Positions 50,401 to 62,010 of a stretch of 64,000 nucleotides of DNA are shown here, piece by piece. A model generated the notes under the pieces. It saw nothing but the letters and a program-made list of their open reading frames with translations. It did not search any database and was not told where the DNA came from. Within the stretch, counting starts at the first letter, position 1; the number at the start of each line of letters is the position of its first letter. Origin of the DNA: Siphonodentalium dalli (Eukaryota; Mollusca; Scaphopoda; Gadilida; Siphonodentaliidae); contig CP136063.1 in NCBI GenBank assembly GCA_032622095.1, forward strand, positions 29,638,987 to 29,702,986. Direction: 5' to 3'. Position numbers and translations under genes: made by a program.

Positions 50401-53400
50401 GCTTACTGTCGTTCTTCATTAATATATACTATAGAGGAGCCCTAGATGATACATGGGGAGAACGACACCCTAAAACGCATGTGCTTACTGTCGTTCTTCA
50501 TTAATATATACTATACAGGTGCCCTAGATGATACATGGGGAGAACGACACCCTAAAAGACATGTGCTTACTGTCGTTCTTCATTAATATATAAAGGGGCC
50601 CTAGATGATACATGGGGAGAACGACACCCTAAAAGACATGTGCTTACTGTCGTTCTTCATTAATATATACTATAGAGGGGCTCTAGATGATACATGGGGA
50701 TAACGACACCCTAAAAGACATGTGCTTACTGTCGTTCTTCATTAATATATACTATACAGGGGCCCTAGATGATACACGGGGAGAACGACACCCTAAAAGA
50801 CATGTGCTTACTGTCGTTCTTCATTAATATATACTATAGAGGGGCCCTAGATGATACATGGGGAGAACGACACCCATAAAGACATGTGCTTACTGTCGTT
50901 CTTCATTAATATATACTATAGAGGGGCTCTAGATGATACATGGGGAGAACGACACCCGTAAAGACATGTGCTTAATGTCGTTCTTCATTAATATATACTA
51001 TAGAGGGGCTCTAGATGATACATGGGGAGAACGACACCCATAAAGACATGTGCTTACTGTCGTTCTTCATTAATATATACTATAGAGGGGCTCTAGATGA
51101 TACATGGGGAGAACGACACCCAAAAAGACATGTGCTTACTGTCGTTCTTCATTAATATATAAAGGGGCCCTAGATGATACATGGGGAGAACGACACCCGA
51201 AAAGACATGTGCTTACTGTCGTTCTTCATTAATATATACTATAGAGGGGCCCTAGATGATACATGGGGAGAACGACACCCGAAAAGACATGTGCTTACTG
51301 TCGTTCTTCATTAATATATAAAGGGGCCCTAGATGGTACATGGGGAGAACGACACCCGAAAAGACATGTGCTTACTGTCGTTCTTCATTAATATATAAAG
51401 GGGCCCTAGATGGTACATGGGGAGAACGACACCCGAAAAGACATGTGCTTACTGTCGTTCTTCATTAATATATACTATAGAGGGGCCCTAGATGATACAT
51501 GGGGAGAACGACACCCTAAACGACATGTGCTTACTGTCGTTCTTCATTAATATATACTATAGAGGGGCCCTAGATGGTACATGGGGAGAACGACACCCTA
51601 AAAGACATGTGCTTACTGTCGTTCTTCATTAATATATAAAGGGGCCCTAGCTGATACATGGGGAGAACGACACCCGAAAAGACATGTGCTTAATGTCGTT
51701 CTTCATTAATATATAAAGGGGCCCTAGATGATACATGGGGAGAACGACACCCGAAAAGACATGTGCTTACTGTCGTTCTTCATTAATATATAAAGGGGCC
51801 CTAGATGATACATGGGGAGAACGACACCCTAAAAGACATGTGCTTACTGTCGTTCTTCATTAATATATACTATAGAGGGGCTCTAGATGATACATGGGGA
51901 GAACGACACCCGAAAAGACATGTGCTTACTGTCGTTCTTCATTAATATATACTATAGAGGGGCCCTAGATGATACATGGGGAGAACGACACCCGAAAAGA
52001 CATGTGCTTACTGTCGTTCTTCATTAATATATAAAGGGGCCCTAGATGGTACATGGGGAGAACGACACCCGAAAAGACATGTGCTTACTGTCGTTCTTCA
52101 TTAATATATAAAGGGGCCCTAGATGGTACATGGGGAGAACGACACCCGAAAAGACATGTGCTTACTGTCGTTCTTCATTAATATATAAAGGGGCCCTAGA
52201 TGGTACATGGGGAGAACGACACCCGAAAAGGCATGTGCTTACTGTCGTTCTTCATTAATATATAAAGGGGCCCTAGATGGTACATGGGGAGAACGACACC
52301 CGAAAAGACATGTGCTTACTGTCGTTCTTCATTAATATATAAAGGGGCCCTAGATGGTACATGGGGAGAACGACACCCGAAAAGACATGTGCTTACTGTC
52401 GTTCTTCATTAATATATACTATACAGGGGCCCTAGATGATACATGGGGAGAACGACACCCGAAAAGACATGTGCTTACTGTCGTTCTTCATTAATATATA
52501 CTATAGAGGGGCCCTAGATGATACATGGGGAGAACGACACCCAAAAAGACATGGGCTTACTGTCGTTCTTCATTAATATATACTATACAGGGGCCCTAGA
52601 TGATACATGGGGAGAACGACACCCGAAAAGACATGTGCTTACTGTCGTTCTTCATTAATATATAAAGGGGCCCTAGATGATACATGGGGAGAACGACACC
52701 CTAAAAGACATGTGCTTACTGTCGTTCTTCATTAATATATACTATAGAGGGGCCCTAGATGATACATGGGGAGAACGACACCCAAAAAGACATGTGCTTA
52801 CTGTCGTTCTTCATTAATATATACTATACAGGGGCCCTAGATGATACATGGGGAGAACGACACCCGAAAAGACATGTGCTTACTGTCGTTCTTCATTAAT
52901 ATATACTATAGAGGGGCCCTAGATGATACATGGGGAGAACGACACCCAAAAAGACATGGGCTTACTGTCGTTCTTCATTAATATATACTATACAGGGGCC
53001 CTAGATGATACATCGGGAGAACGACACCCGAAAAGACATGTGCTTACTGTCGTTCTTCATTAATATATACTATACAGGGGCCCTAGATGATACATGGGGA
53101 GAACGACACCCGAAAAGACATGTGCTTACTGTCGTTCTTCATTAATATATACTATACAGGGGCCCTAGATGATACATGGGGAGAACGACACCCTAAAACA
53201 CATGTGCTTACTGTCGTTCTTCATTAATATACACTATACAGGGGCCCTAGATGATACATGGGGAGAACGACACCCGAAAAGACATGTGCTTACTGTCGTT
53301 CTTCATTAATATATAAAGGGGCCCTAGATGATACATGGGGAGAACGACACCCTAAAAGACATGTGCTTACTGTCGTTCTTCATTAATATATACTATACAG

Positions 53401-53667
53401 GGGCCCTAGATGATACATGGGGAGAACGACACCCGAAAAGACATGTGCTTACTGTCGTTCTTCATTAATATATACTATACAGGGGCCCTAGATGATACAT
53501 GGGGAGAACGACACCCGAAAAGACATGTGCCTACTGTCGTTATTCATTAATATACACTATACAGGGGCCCTAGATGATACATGGGGAGAACGACACCCGA
53601 AAAGACATGTGCTTACTGTCGTTCTTCCTTGTGGCACGTGACATGTGCTTACTGTCGTTCTTCCTTG
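44459..53667. repeat. 9.2 kb satellite array of 77/82-bp units
   Basis: Roughly 114 units. Long form (82 bp) reads ATTAATATATACTATACAGG...; the short form (77 bp) has ATTAATATATAAAGGGG. Every unit carries GGGGCCCTAGATG, ACATGGGGAGAACGACACCC, ACATGTGCTTAC and TGTCGTTCTTC. AGAACGACA and TGTCGTTCT form a 9-bp perfect stem with a ~21-base loop. Unit variants (GATAACG, CATGGGCTTAC, CTCTAG) are shared by distant units, showing block duplications. The last units degenerate with CTTGTG spacers. Non-coding. Confidence 0.97.
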
Positions 53668-54354
53668 TGTATTCCCTTGTTCAATTTATATTATGTATAA
53701 TATATATTTTGTGGGTAAATAAACTATGCTTAAACCAAGTACCACAATTTGCTAACGTTGCGATTTTTTTCGACTCCTAGCTGAGGTACCTACTGAAATG
53801 TGCCAATATTTGGTATAAAACACAAAAATCAGTATGAGGCTCTTGGGTTGCGAGAAAAATAATCCACCATGACCCGGGAAGTGGGCGAGGAAAAATCTCA
53901 CCTTCGAGTTCAGACTATGGACGAGCCTCGTGTTCGGCAGAAATATCTCACTTTATTTCACCAATCAACTTCAATCAATACTTTCTCATATGTTCTGTCT
54001 ATCTATTTGTTTACTTATTGTTTGTCTGTTGTATCTAAATTACTCTACCTGTGAAGGTGACTTGATTGTCAATAAACTTATCTTATCTGAAGTAACGTGC
54101 ATTAGCTGAATTTAGAACTGACAACGCGTGTAGAATGGGTCGATTAAAATACAAATTGGCGCGACTTGAATGCGCCAATAATAGTTATCTTGGCCTTCCA
54201 TAATACATTTTATTGGACGATCCACCTGGTAATTCCGAGTGTTTGTCTATAAACCAAATGGTTTTGTAAAGTTTGTATACGTTAGAGAGGAACGGTTGTA
54301 TAGTGTAAATGGGTTGTCCGGCCGTCTGTCGCCGGTCCGTCCGATTTTGTTTTC
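53668..54354. other. Post-satellite spacer
   Basis: Includes the right direct repeat (53745-53845). A short frame at 53869-54054 has no recognisable features. Near 54310-54350 GTCCGGCCGTCTGTCGCCGG begins the following repeat region. Confidence 0.5.
53745..53845. repeat. Right direct repeat flanking the satellite
   Basis: Counterpart of 44345-44444 (TTTTTTTCGACTCCTAGCTG, GAGGTACCTACTGAAATGTG). Confidence 0.85.
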
Positions 54355-55030
54355 CGTATGGTAACTTTAGATTAAATCGAGTGAACAGAACCTAATTTGG
54401 TATCTAGTGTTTACCACATCAAAATACAGATCGAGTTCGAATATATAGGTTTCGTCCGCACGATTGTTACTGAGTTATACCCCTTTTGCGACTTAGATTT
54501 TACCTGATTTTCGGTTGCCGGATGATAACATTAGATTGAATCGAGAGAACAGAACAAAATTTGGTATGTTAGTTTACCACATCAAAATATAGATCAGGTT
54601 CGAATATGGGTTACGTCCGCGTGATTGTTAATGAGTTATGTCCCATTTTAGACTTACATTTTACCTGATTTGCGGTTTCCGGGTGATAACTTTTTAGACT
54701 GAATCAAGTGAACTGAACCACATTTGGTATATTAGTTTACTACCCCAAAATACATATCAAGTCCGAATGGGTTTCGTCCGCATGATTTTGACTGAGTTAT
54801 ATCCCTTTTTCGACTTAGACTTTACCTTATGTGTGGTTTCCGGATAATAACTTTAGATTGAATCGAGGGAACAGAACCAAATTTGGCATGTTAGTTTATC
54901 ATATCAAAATACAGATCAAATTCGAATATGGGTTTCGGCCGCATGATTTAACTGAGTTATGCCCCTTTTCGACTTAGATTTTACCCGATATGCGGTTTCC
55001 AGATGTAACTTCAGATTGAGTCGAGAGAAT
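54355..55030. repeat. ~161-bp tandem repeat, ~4 copies
   Basis: Units start near 54355, 54516, 54679, 54840 and 55000 (partial), sharing AGATTGAATCGAG, TTTGGTATGTTAGTTTACCA, CATCAAAATACAGATC and ACTGAGTTATGCCCC. Divergence between units is moderate. No coding. Confidence 0.85.
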
Positions 55031-55195
55031 TTCTCAGTCAAAAATACCACACTTGAAATTATTGTGTTTTATTTTTGTTATTATTCCGTCTTAAGTCAAA
55101 GGTTTCAAACAAATTAAACTAAACCTTGCCTCACTCTACTCCAGAAACGGCGTAGTATGCCCCGCCCATGGTGCGCTAATGTGGATGTTTAATAC

Positions 55196-55445
55196 ATGGA
55201 AAAGGGCACAAACGTGACAATAACATGCAATCTACGCAATATTTATGATTTGTATAAGAACAACATATATCTGTTATATACTATTCTTTCGTTTATAGCG
55301 GATGTGACTATTTTACCAGCTATTCCCACGACAAAGGTCGCCCGTATCTTTAACGTTTATTTGCGACAAAATTACACAATAATATTTTTGGTCTATGCAG
55401 GGCGATAAACGAAATTTAGTTTTCGACGCCACCGATGAAGAGTTA
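55196..55445. repeat. Fragments of TTAA elements
   Basis: The right-end-like sequence ending CCCGTATCTTTAA (to ~55352) resembles the right end of 41895-42390; then CGTTTATTTGCGACAAAATT from the 520-bp MITE; then TTTTCGACGCCACCGATGAA as at 32575-32600. Confidence 0.6.
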
Positions 55446-55613
55446 ACGTGTATATAGAATGATAGATTAATACATGCACAATAAAATAAAGTTGATACTC
55501 ACCAAATATACATGTATATGTAGGAAATGTGATGATTGTATAAAATATTAATGAAAATAACAATAGCAATAGTTTATTTACATCGCATGCTGCTGACCAT
55601 AAACATCATTGAC

Positions 55614-56486
55614 GATATCTATGGGAAGCCAAATTCAAATTTACATTTAAAAGATAATTGCGGTTAAACGCACTAATGAATCTCTAATATCCACATGTAT
55701 CCTATATTTGTTCCACCCATTGTACCGTGGACTACATCATTTGAATTATATGGAGTTTATGTAATGTGGCTAATTGAGCTTAAAGGTGGATTATCTCTTT
55801 GTAAACATGTATTATATAGTTACCGGGGTATAAAATATTAGATTTGAATCGAAGACTCCTGTCCGGAAATGCTTCTATCGATTAATATTAATTTTATTTC
55901 GAATATTTTCTGGTCTAAAAAGGTGTGTTTGTTCAGCTAACGAACAATAGTGGTTACTGTTAACATAGACCAGATATTATATTGTGCAATTTTGTCACAA
56001 ATAAACGTTAATTATACTCATTATCGCTTATATCTGTGGAACAAAACAATACAAACAATCAATCTGTGACATTTGACATTCGTTGCGTAGCCGTAGGAAC
56101 AGCCCAGTGCTCTATATCGCAATACGGTCTCATCCGAATTGTCGGTTCTAAAAATAGTAACATAAATGGGCCCGATTTAATATTCGAAATAAAATCAATA
56201 TTAATTGATAGAAGCTTTTCCGGACATAGGTCTTCAGTTGATATCTATTATTTTATACCCACGCAACTATTTAAAATTTGTTATTTAAAGAGATAATCCA
56301 TCTTTAAGCGCAATATGAATACTTATTTTATGTGCTTAAAAGCGCAATATTTAAGAGATTCCTGAATTCCTCAAGCACAATTAAATATTTCCTTATGGCG
56401 CTTAAGCCCTAATAGGAGCTTTCATTATTGCGTTTTTAAAAGCTCAATTATTTATTAAATGTCAATTTGGCTTCCCATAGATATCA
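55614..56486. mobile_element. Outer inverted-repeat element hosting a MITE
   Basis: GATATCTATGGGAAGCCAAATT-type sequence at 55614 (22 bases) and its inverse at ~56465-56486; weaker inverted similarity may extend outward (CTATTGCTATTG / CTATTGTTATTG). The 520-bp TTAA MITE is nested inside. Confidence 0.6.
55784..56303. mobile_element. Complete 520-bp TTAA MITE (Kolobok/T2-like), reference copy
   Basis: TTAA at 55780-55783 and 56304-56307. TIRs of ~130 bases: AGGTGGATTATCTCTTTGTA versus the inverse of AAAGAGATAATCCATCT, then TTACCGGGGTATAAAATATT versus the inverse of ATTTTATACCCACGCAACTA. A short frame inside (MEQNNTNNQSVTFDIRC) recurs in other copies only because the MITE recurs. Confidence 0.88.
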
Positions 56487-56658
56487 CGCAGTCAATCATT
56501 CAATGTTATTTTTTTAACATTTTGAATTACATGTACAATTTAAAATATTTGTTATACTAAATTATATTGTAACTATTGTTATTGTCCTTATTCCCCTTAC
56601 ATCATGTGCAGTTGTGCACATATTTTATGATAGACTAGTAAGTACTATTAGTACTGAC

Positions 56659-56958
56659 GAAGGGGTCACTCTCACCAAAAAAGTGAAGGGTACACAGGGT
56701 TTGAAAAAGTGCTGAAGGGAACACAGGGTTTGTGATCGACACAAACATCATTACTTAAATTGTGTTTATGGAAGTCTGGATCCCATTAGCAGTTTGTTTT
56801 CAGTACATTTTAATATTCATTGGAATGTAAACAATTATTCTCTAACAGAAATCATGGTGGATACGAAAACTGAATGTGCAACCTTTATAACGTCATAATA
56901 ACGACATTTCAAATCCTGTGTACCCTTCAGCACTTTTTTTGGTGAGAGTGACACCTTC
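56659..56958. mobile_element. ~300-bp MITE with GTCACTCTCACC ends
   Basis: Left GAAGGGGTCACTCTCACC, AAAAAAGTGAAGGGTACACA; right TGTGTACCCTTCAGCACTTT, GGTGAGAGTGACACCTTC. A partial second copy of the inner motif (AAGTGCTGAAGGGAACACAG) follows the left end. Target duplication unresolved. Confidence 0.75.
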
Positions 56959-57225
56959 AGCATTATTACTCGTACTAGTAGTAGTTCATACTGCACTACT
57001 GTCAATATTCTAACAACACTTTACATCAATCATCAATTCAAAAACTGATCGTTTTATGTGTTGAATTTAGTTTAAACTTTAAAAAAACCTGGTTGAATAT
57101 CTACCATATGGTGGTCGTTCCCACCCTCAAGCTGCTGTCATTGAGACATTCAACGTTATTTTGCTATTTTGCATGCGAAGATGTAGACTGCTTGAGACCT
57201 CGTGGTAGATACATTCACTCCAGGG

Positions 57226-59141
57226 CAGGCGCGTAGCTACGGGGGGGGGGGGGGGGGCTGGGGGGGCATGTGCCTCCCCCCAAATTTCCAGTGCCCCCCA
57301 ACAAAATTCCAAAAAATAGTATTTCATATCTAATTATCATAGCCATCGACTGACCAATATAAATGTATATTTAAACGCCATCATCTGCTATTTATACAAG
57401 CGCGAATATACAATATTTCAATATAGTAAATTTTGTGTTTGACATCGGCAGGTATGTCGGAACTTGATCTACGTTCCAGTGTGCACGGCGCGGCCGGAAT
57501 TTGGTTTATGACGTCGACCGGAATTTTGTTTACGTCGTATCCGTTGCCTTTTCCGTAAATTGCAAATACTGTTATTTTTAGAAGGTCAAGGGTAAACAAG
57601 TATTTAGCACGGTTTGTTTGAAATTGAATAGTAAAGTCATGAGCACAAAACCTCCTCCGAAGAAGAAGCCGCGGCCTGCTGGGCAACCAACCATAAACAA
57701 TTTTCTTTCAAAGGTCACGAACCACAATTCCGACACATCAACTGAGCGCGATGCCAATAACGTTGTAGCCAGTATCAATGGATCGATTACCAACGATGAT
57801 ATTATTGATAATATTGATATTGAGAGAAGTGAGAGCCCCGAAGCCGATAGGCCTACTCCAACTACTAACATTGATATCGATATCCATGATATTTCTACTT
57901 CGCCAACCGAACCCCCACGCCAACCAGTACTGGGTTCATTTCCAACATCGCGGTTAACAGACAAATACAGATGTTTCACAAAATCATGGTACACCAAGTA
58001 TTCGTGGATTGAGTACAGCATCAGCAAAGATGCTGTCTTTTGTCAACCGTGTCGCTTCTTTGCCCCACAAGAGAAAGAGAAGGCATTTGTAGACGTTGGT
58101 TTTCGAAATTGGAAAAAGATTGGCGATAAATTAGAAAAACACAACTCTTCCAATGCACACAAGGACGCAGCTGTGGTCCTCAGAGAGATGCGGTCCAGTA
58201 TTCACTCCGGTCGCGGCACGATTGTCAATCAGATAGATCCTGTTGGTTCCCATTCGATGTTCGTCGAGAGAAACAGAGAGGTCCTAAAATGCATACTGGA
58301 CTTAGTAATATTCTGTGCCTAACAGGATATACCTTTAAGAGGCCACCGCGAGAGCGCTGATAGTGCCAATCAGGGGAGTTTTCTTGAGCTACTGCAACTA
58401 ATCTTCAAATTCTCACCTGAACTAAAGCTTTAAGTCTATTTCAACCTCGACTAAATGATCACGACTAACCATGATCATGTTTCCGTCAATAGACCAGAAT
58501 AACTTAATGTGTTCTGGCTGAGATCATTCCACATATCTAAGACGTATAAAGCATCATATGGTGACTATGGTATTCCTCGTTCATACTAGTATGTCCGCCT
58601 CAACAAATATGGTAAGAAGTCACTTCGACAAGTGAATTCATACCATAGTTGTTGCGAGGGACTCGCCCGTAAACCGAGCACCATGAGAGGGTAGACTCGT
58701 AAAACGATTAGCCGGCTTCATCCATGAATAAATCCGATGATTCGGGGGGGGGGGGGATGATGTATGTAAGAAATTCTTTGATATAGTATCCTTATTGTAG
58801 TGGTAACACGCCTGGAGTTTGGATTGAAACTACCGTGGATTATATGATCTAGCAGAATTAGATACCCTGAATTCGTTATTGGGGTGTCATATGGATGTTG
58901 AAAAGTTCTTTTGATTCCTCTGATAGAAAAGACACCAGCAATGCATAAAGAGGCGCCAAATTCGCTCTCAGAGCAATTAACATTTAAAAAAAAATCCATT
59001 CTCTAGGAGGGGGACACCCCCTCCCGGACCCTCCCCCATCTCAGGCCTGCGGCCTTCGGGATATGCCTTCGGCATATCGTGCTTGGACCCCCCATATAAT
59101 GATTAGGCCCCCCCTATTTGGGGATCCTAGCTACGCGCCTG
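57226..59141. mobile_element. hAT element, 1916 bp, internally deleted
   Basis: Ends CAGGCGCGTAGCTACG and CTAGCTACGCGCCTG are inverted; flanking 8-base duplications CTCCAGGG (57218-57225) and CTCCAGGC (59142-59149) match at 7 of 8. G-rich left and C-rich right subterminal tracts (57240-57268, 59010-59120) also pair roughly. Contains the N-terminal part of a hAT transposase only. Confidence 0.9.
57618..58431 (+). pseudogene. hAT transposase N-terminus (TTF-type zinc finger, ZMYM1/DUF4371-like)
   Basis: Met at 57640 or an upstream codon begins STKPPPKKKPRPAGQ, then a low-complexity acidic region rich in Ile-Asp. A TTF-type zinc-finger region follows near residues 125-200: YSISKDAVFCQPCRFF ... 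GFRNWKKIGDKLEKHNSSNAHKDA, the typical CxxC ... H-x4/5-H pattern of ZMYM1-like hAT transposases. After LDLVIFCA a TAA (58320-58322) interrupts; the same frame continues with QDIPLRGHRE and GSFLELLQLIFK, the start of a DUF4371-like catalytic domain, to about 58431. The DDE catalytic residues and the C-terminal dimerisation region are absent. Predicted original role: cut-and-paste transposase of this element; inactive here. Confidence 0.85.
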
Positions 59142-59276
59142 CTCCAGGCATTCAACTTTTTGGATTTAAACTTTGACAATTTAGCCAAACACACTATTTT
59201 CATATCAGTGATGATTGATGACACACCAATGATATTTCTTACTGTAGTGTATGATGACCGGATACAGGTAGCTTAA

Positions 59277-59868
59277 AGGGGTACTGTACGCCATTTTCAT
59301 TAAATTGCCGGTGACAACAACGATCTAATATCGATAATATATAGAAACATAAGTAATTTGAGTCGAAGATGTATTCTGTAAACGCTCAGGTTAATAGGCT
59401 ATCTTAAAATTTAATAATTTAAAAGTTAAAAATTTGATATAAATTGAATTTATGACTGGAGCCATAAAATGGCGTCAATTAAATTACGAATTTCAGCAGA
59501 TTTCCGTAATCAAACAAAGTAATTGAGGGATACTGGATTGTTAAACCGATGGCACACACGATCGCTTAAAATATTATGATGATACGGGGGGAACACTCAA
59601 GCCACTCACTGACTAGCGACGATACAATAACTTAAATGATTATATGGGACTAGTATGTCTATAATATAACTTTTATTTGATTTATTTGGTTGAAAACTGT
59701 ACAAAAATTACTCGACAACGACAATTTGTATTTTTGCATTCCGGTAAATTTGTCATCGTAACACTACCTCGTACTCAACAGACTTTCAAATAATGAAAAA
59801 CTTGTTACCTTATTCTCCGACTCGGAGACTATAGAAACCAACAACAACATTTGGCGTACAGTACCCCT
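59277..59868. mobile_element. TTAA-flanked MITE, 592 bp
   Basis: TTAA at 59273-59276 and 59869-59872; perfect inverted ends AGGGGTACTGTACGCCA and TGGCGTACAGTACCCCT. TTAAAGGGG start fits T2/Kolobok-type MITEs. Unrelated internally to the 520-bp family. Confidence 0.88.
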
Positions 59869-59872
59869 TTAA

Positions 59873-60340
59873 ATTAAAGACTATAAAAAGCCTGACGAAG
59901 ATCGTTTGTGATTATATAAATATAAATTTATTTAACTTTTAGGGAAATATGTTAGCTACTCAGAGAAATAATGTGAAGGTGGTAAAATATGTAATATTAT
60001 CAATATTTTATTAGATCAGAATTATTAGGAATATTTATTATTAACAATCTTTTTAACAATAATTACTAAACCATCATTTGTTAATCTACACTGCACGCAA
60101 ATCTTTGCGCCCCTCTTCCACTTAATTTATATCTGCTGCCTTACCTCTTTTAACTTTAGCCCAATCCCACCGTGAGTACTTATTCACGTTTGCCGCCATT
60201 GATATAGTTAGTTTTCTCATAAAAACACAATAGAACGTTTTTTTTTGTTATCGCAGTGCTGTAAATAGTTATAATTGTTGGAAGTCTCCATGTTGGAGCA
60301 TTAATGGTATTTCTACTTTTTTTTAGCTATGGAGCTATAG
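59873..60340. other. AT-rich spacer
   Basis: No coding frame or clear repeat, except AT-rich runs at 59985-60060. Confidence 0.5.
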
Positions 60341-60348
60341 TCATCACT

Positions 60349-60411
60349 CCTCGTCCGTCGTCCGTCCGTCCGTCTGCCCGTCCGTCCGTCCGTTTGTTCG
60401 TCCGTCAACTT
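60349..60411. repeat. CCGT-type microsatellite
   Basis: Imperfect (CCGT)n run, e.g. CGTCCGTCCGTCCGTCTG, preceded by GAGCTATAGTCATCACTCC. Confidence 0.85.
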
Positions 60412-60419
60412 TTTTAAAA

Positions 60420-62010
60420 ACATTTTCTCCTCTGAAACCATTATACCGAATTGGTTCATATTTGGTGTGGATGTTTCCTAGGTGACTCTCATTCAGATTT
60501 GTTCAAATGAGGTCACTGGGTCAAATAGTTGCGAAACTAGGGCCATAACTCTATTTCTCCACAGTAATTGAGTTTCACCAATTTCAACTGGGGAACTTCA
60601 ATTTTATTCTAGGTCTTCCATAGCAGTTGAGGGCCTTATCAGAATGAGGTCCCCAGAGGGTAAATTTTGTGATACTAACCCGCTGTGCGGGATAGCGTCA
60701 CTAAATTCACCCTCTGTGGACCTCATTCTGCAAATAACAGACAGACTATTTCAAGGCTTGATTGTATAATACAGTGTGTTGCTTGAGGCCAGACATGCAC
60801 AATGTTGGAACAGACATGCTTTTAATGATGCTATCCCACACAGCGGGCTAGCATCACCATATTCACCATTTGGAAACCTCATTCTGCTTAGGCCTCATCT
60901 TCTGGGAAGTATCTATAGTATCAAATTTACATTGTTGTTAGTTAAATTTCCCTTCTAGGAAGTTTCTATATCCCCTAATTTGCAGAGGATAAAATTCATA
61001 ATTCAGGGGCCCAATGGGTGAACATCACCAACTTCAACTGGGGAAATTCAATTTTATTCTAGGTCTTCCATAGCAGTTGAGGGCCTTATCAGAATGAGGT
61101 CCCCAGAGGGTGAATTTAGCGTCACTAAATTCACCCTCTGGGGACCTCATTCTGCAAATGACAGACACACTATCACACTATTTCAAGGCTTGTTGTATAA
61201 TACATTGTGTTGCTTGAGGCCAGGCATGCACAATGTAGGAACAGACACGCTTTTTGTGATGCTATCCCGCACAGCAGGCTAGCATCGCCAAATTTACCCT
61301 CTGGCGACCTCATTCTGCTTAGGCCTCATCTTCTGGGAAGTATCTATAGTATCAAATTTACATGGTTGTTAGTTAAATTTTCCTTCTAGGAATTTTCTAT
61401 ATCCCCTAATTTGTAGAAGATAAAATTCATAAATGAGATGCCCAATGGGTGAATATCACCAACTTCAACTGGGGAACTTAATTTTTATCCTTATCAGAAT
61501 TGTGAGAATGGTATCACAAAGTCAAATAAGGGCAGAGCAAGAGACTTAACTACATAGTAATTCTTAAAATATGTTTGCAAGAACTAGTTGGCTTATATAG
61601 AATCGAATGTTCTTCTTGACTGCAATTCAGATTTTTTTAATGGGGTCACCTGTTCAAATAGGGGCCAAGCGAAGGACAGTTTCCCTCTTAATATGCTTCC
61701 TTCACAGGGACCATCAGGTCTATTTGACTGATATTTATGATATGTATGAAGGGTTCTTTGGTGCCTGGGATTCAAATTTATTCAGATGGGGTCACCAGGT
61801 TAAATAGGGTGGGACCAGGGACATAACTATATGTCTCTATAGTAATTCTTAAAATGTCTTCTCAAGATAGTTTGGACTATTTAGCTTACATATAGTATGG
61901 AGGAATTAGGAGGATCCTTTAGTGACTGAGATTCAGATTTGTTAAAATGAGGTCAACCTGTCAAGAAATGGCAGGCTATGGGGAGTTAACACTTTTGTGT
62001 CTAATAAAAT
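60420..62010. repeat. Degenerate tandem repeats including a ~440-bp duplication
   Basis: Divergent units share TTCAGATTTGTTCAAATGAG, GGTCACCTGGTCAAATA and AGGGACATAACT-type motifs. Within it, 60575-61010 is duplicated at about 61020-61455 (both start near CAACTTCAACTGGGGAA and end near GATAAAATTCATAA). No gene. Confidence 0.75.
61090..61154. repeat. Perfect 30-bp hairpin
   Basis: CAGAATGAGGTCCCCAGAGG ... arm and exact inverse separated by CGTCA. In the other duplicate (about 60640-60733) the same arms flank a longer loop. Confidence 0.9.

Noticed and set aside
44459-53667. CRISPR-like appearance of a long regular repeat array
   Set aside because: Repeats are head to tail with no unique spacers, in eukaryotic intron-containing DNA; it is a satellite.
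54580-54960. RNA polymerase III B-box-like GTTCGAATA in the 161-bp tandem repeats
   Set aside because: No matching A box at the right spacing and no tRNA-like fold; not a tRNA or SINE head.
57578-58027. 149-residue minus-strand frame over the hAT gene
   Set aside because: Antisense of the Ile-Asp-rich region of the transposase; low complexity.
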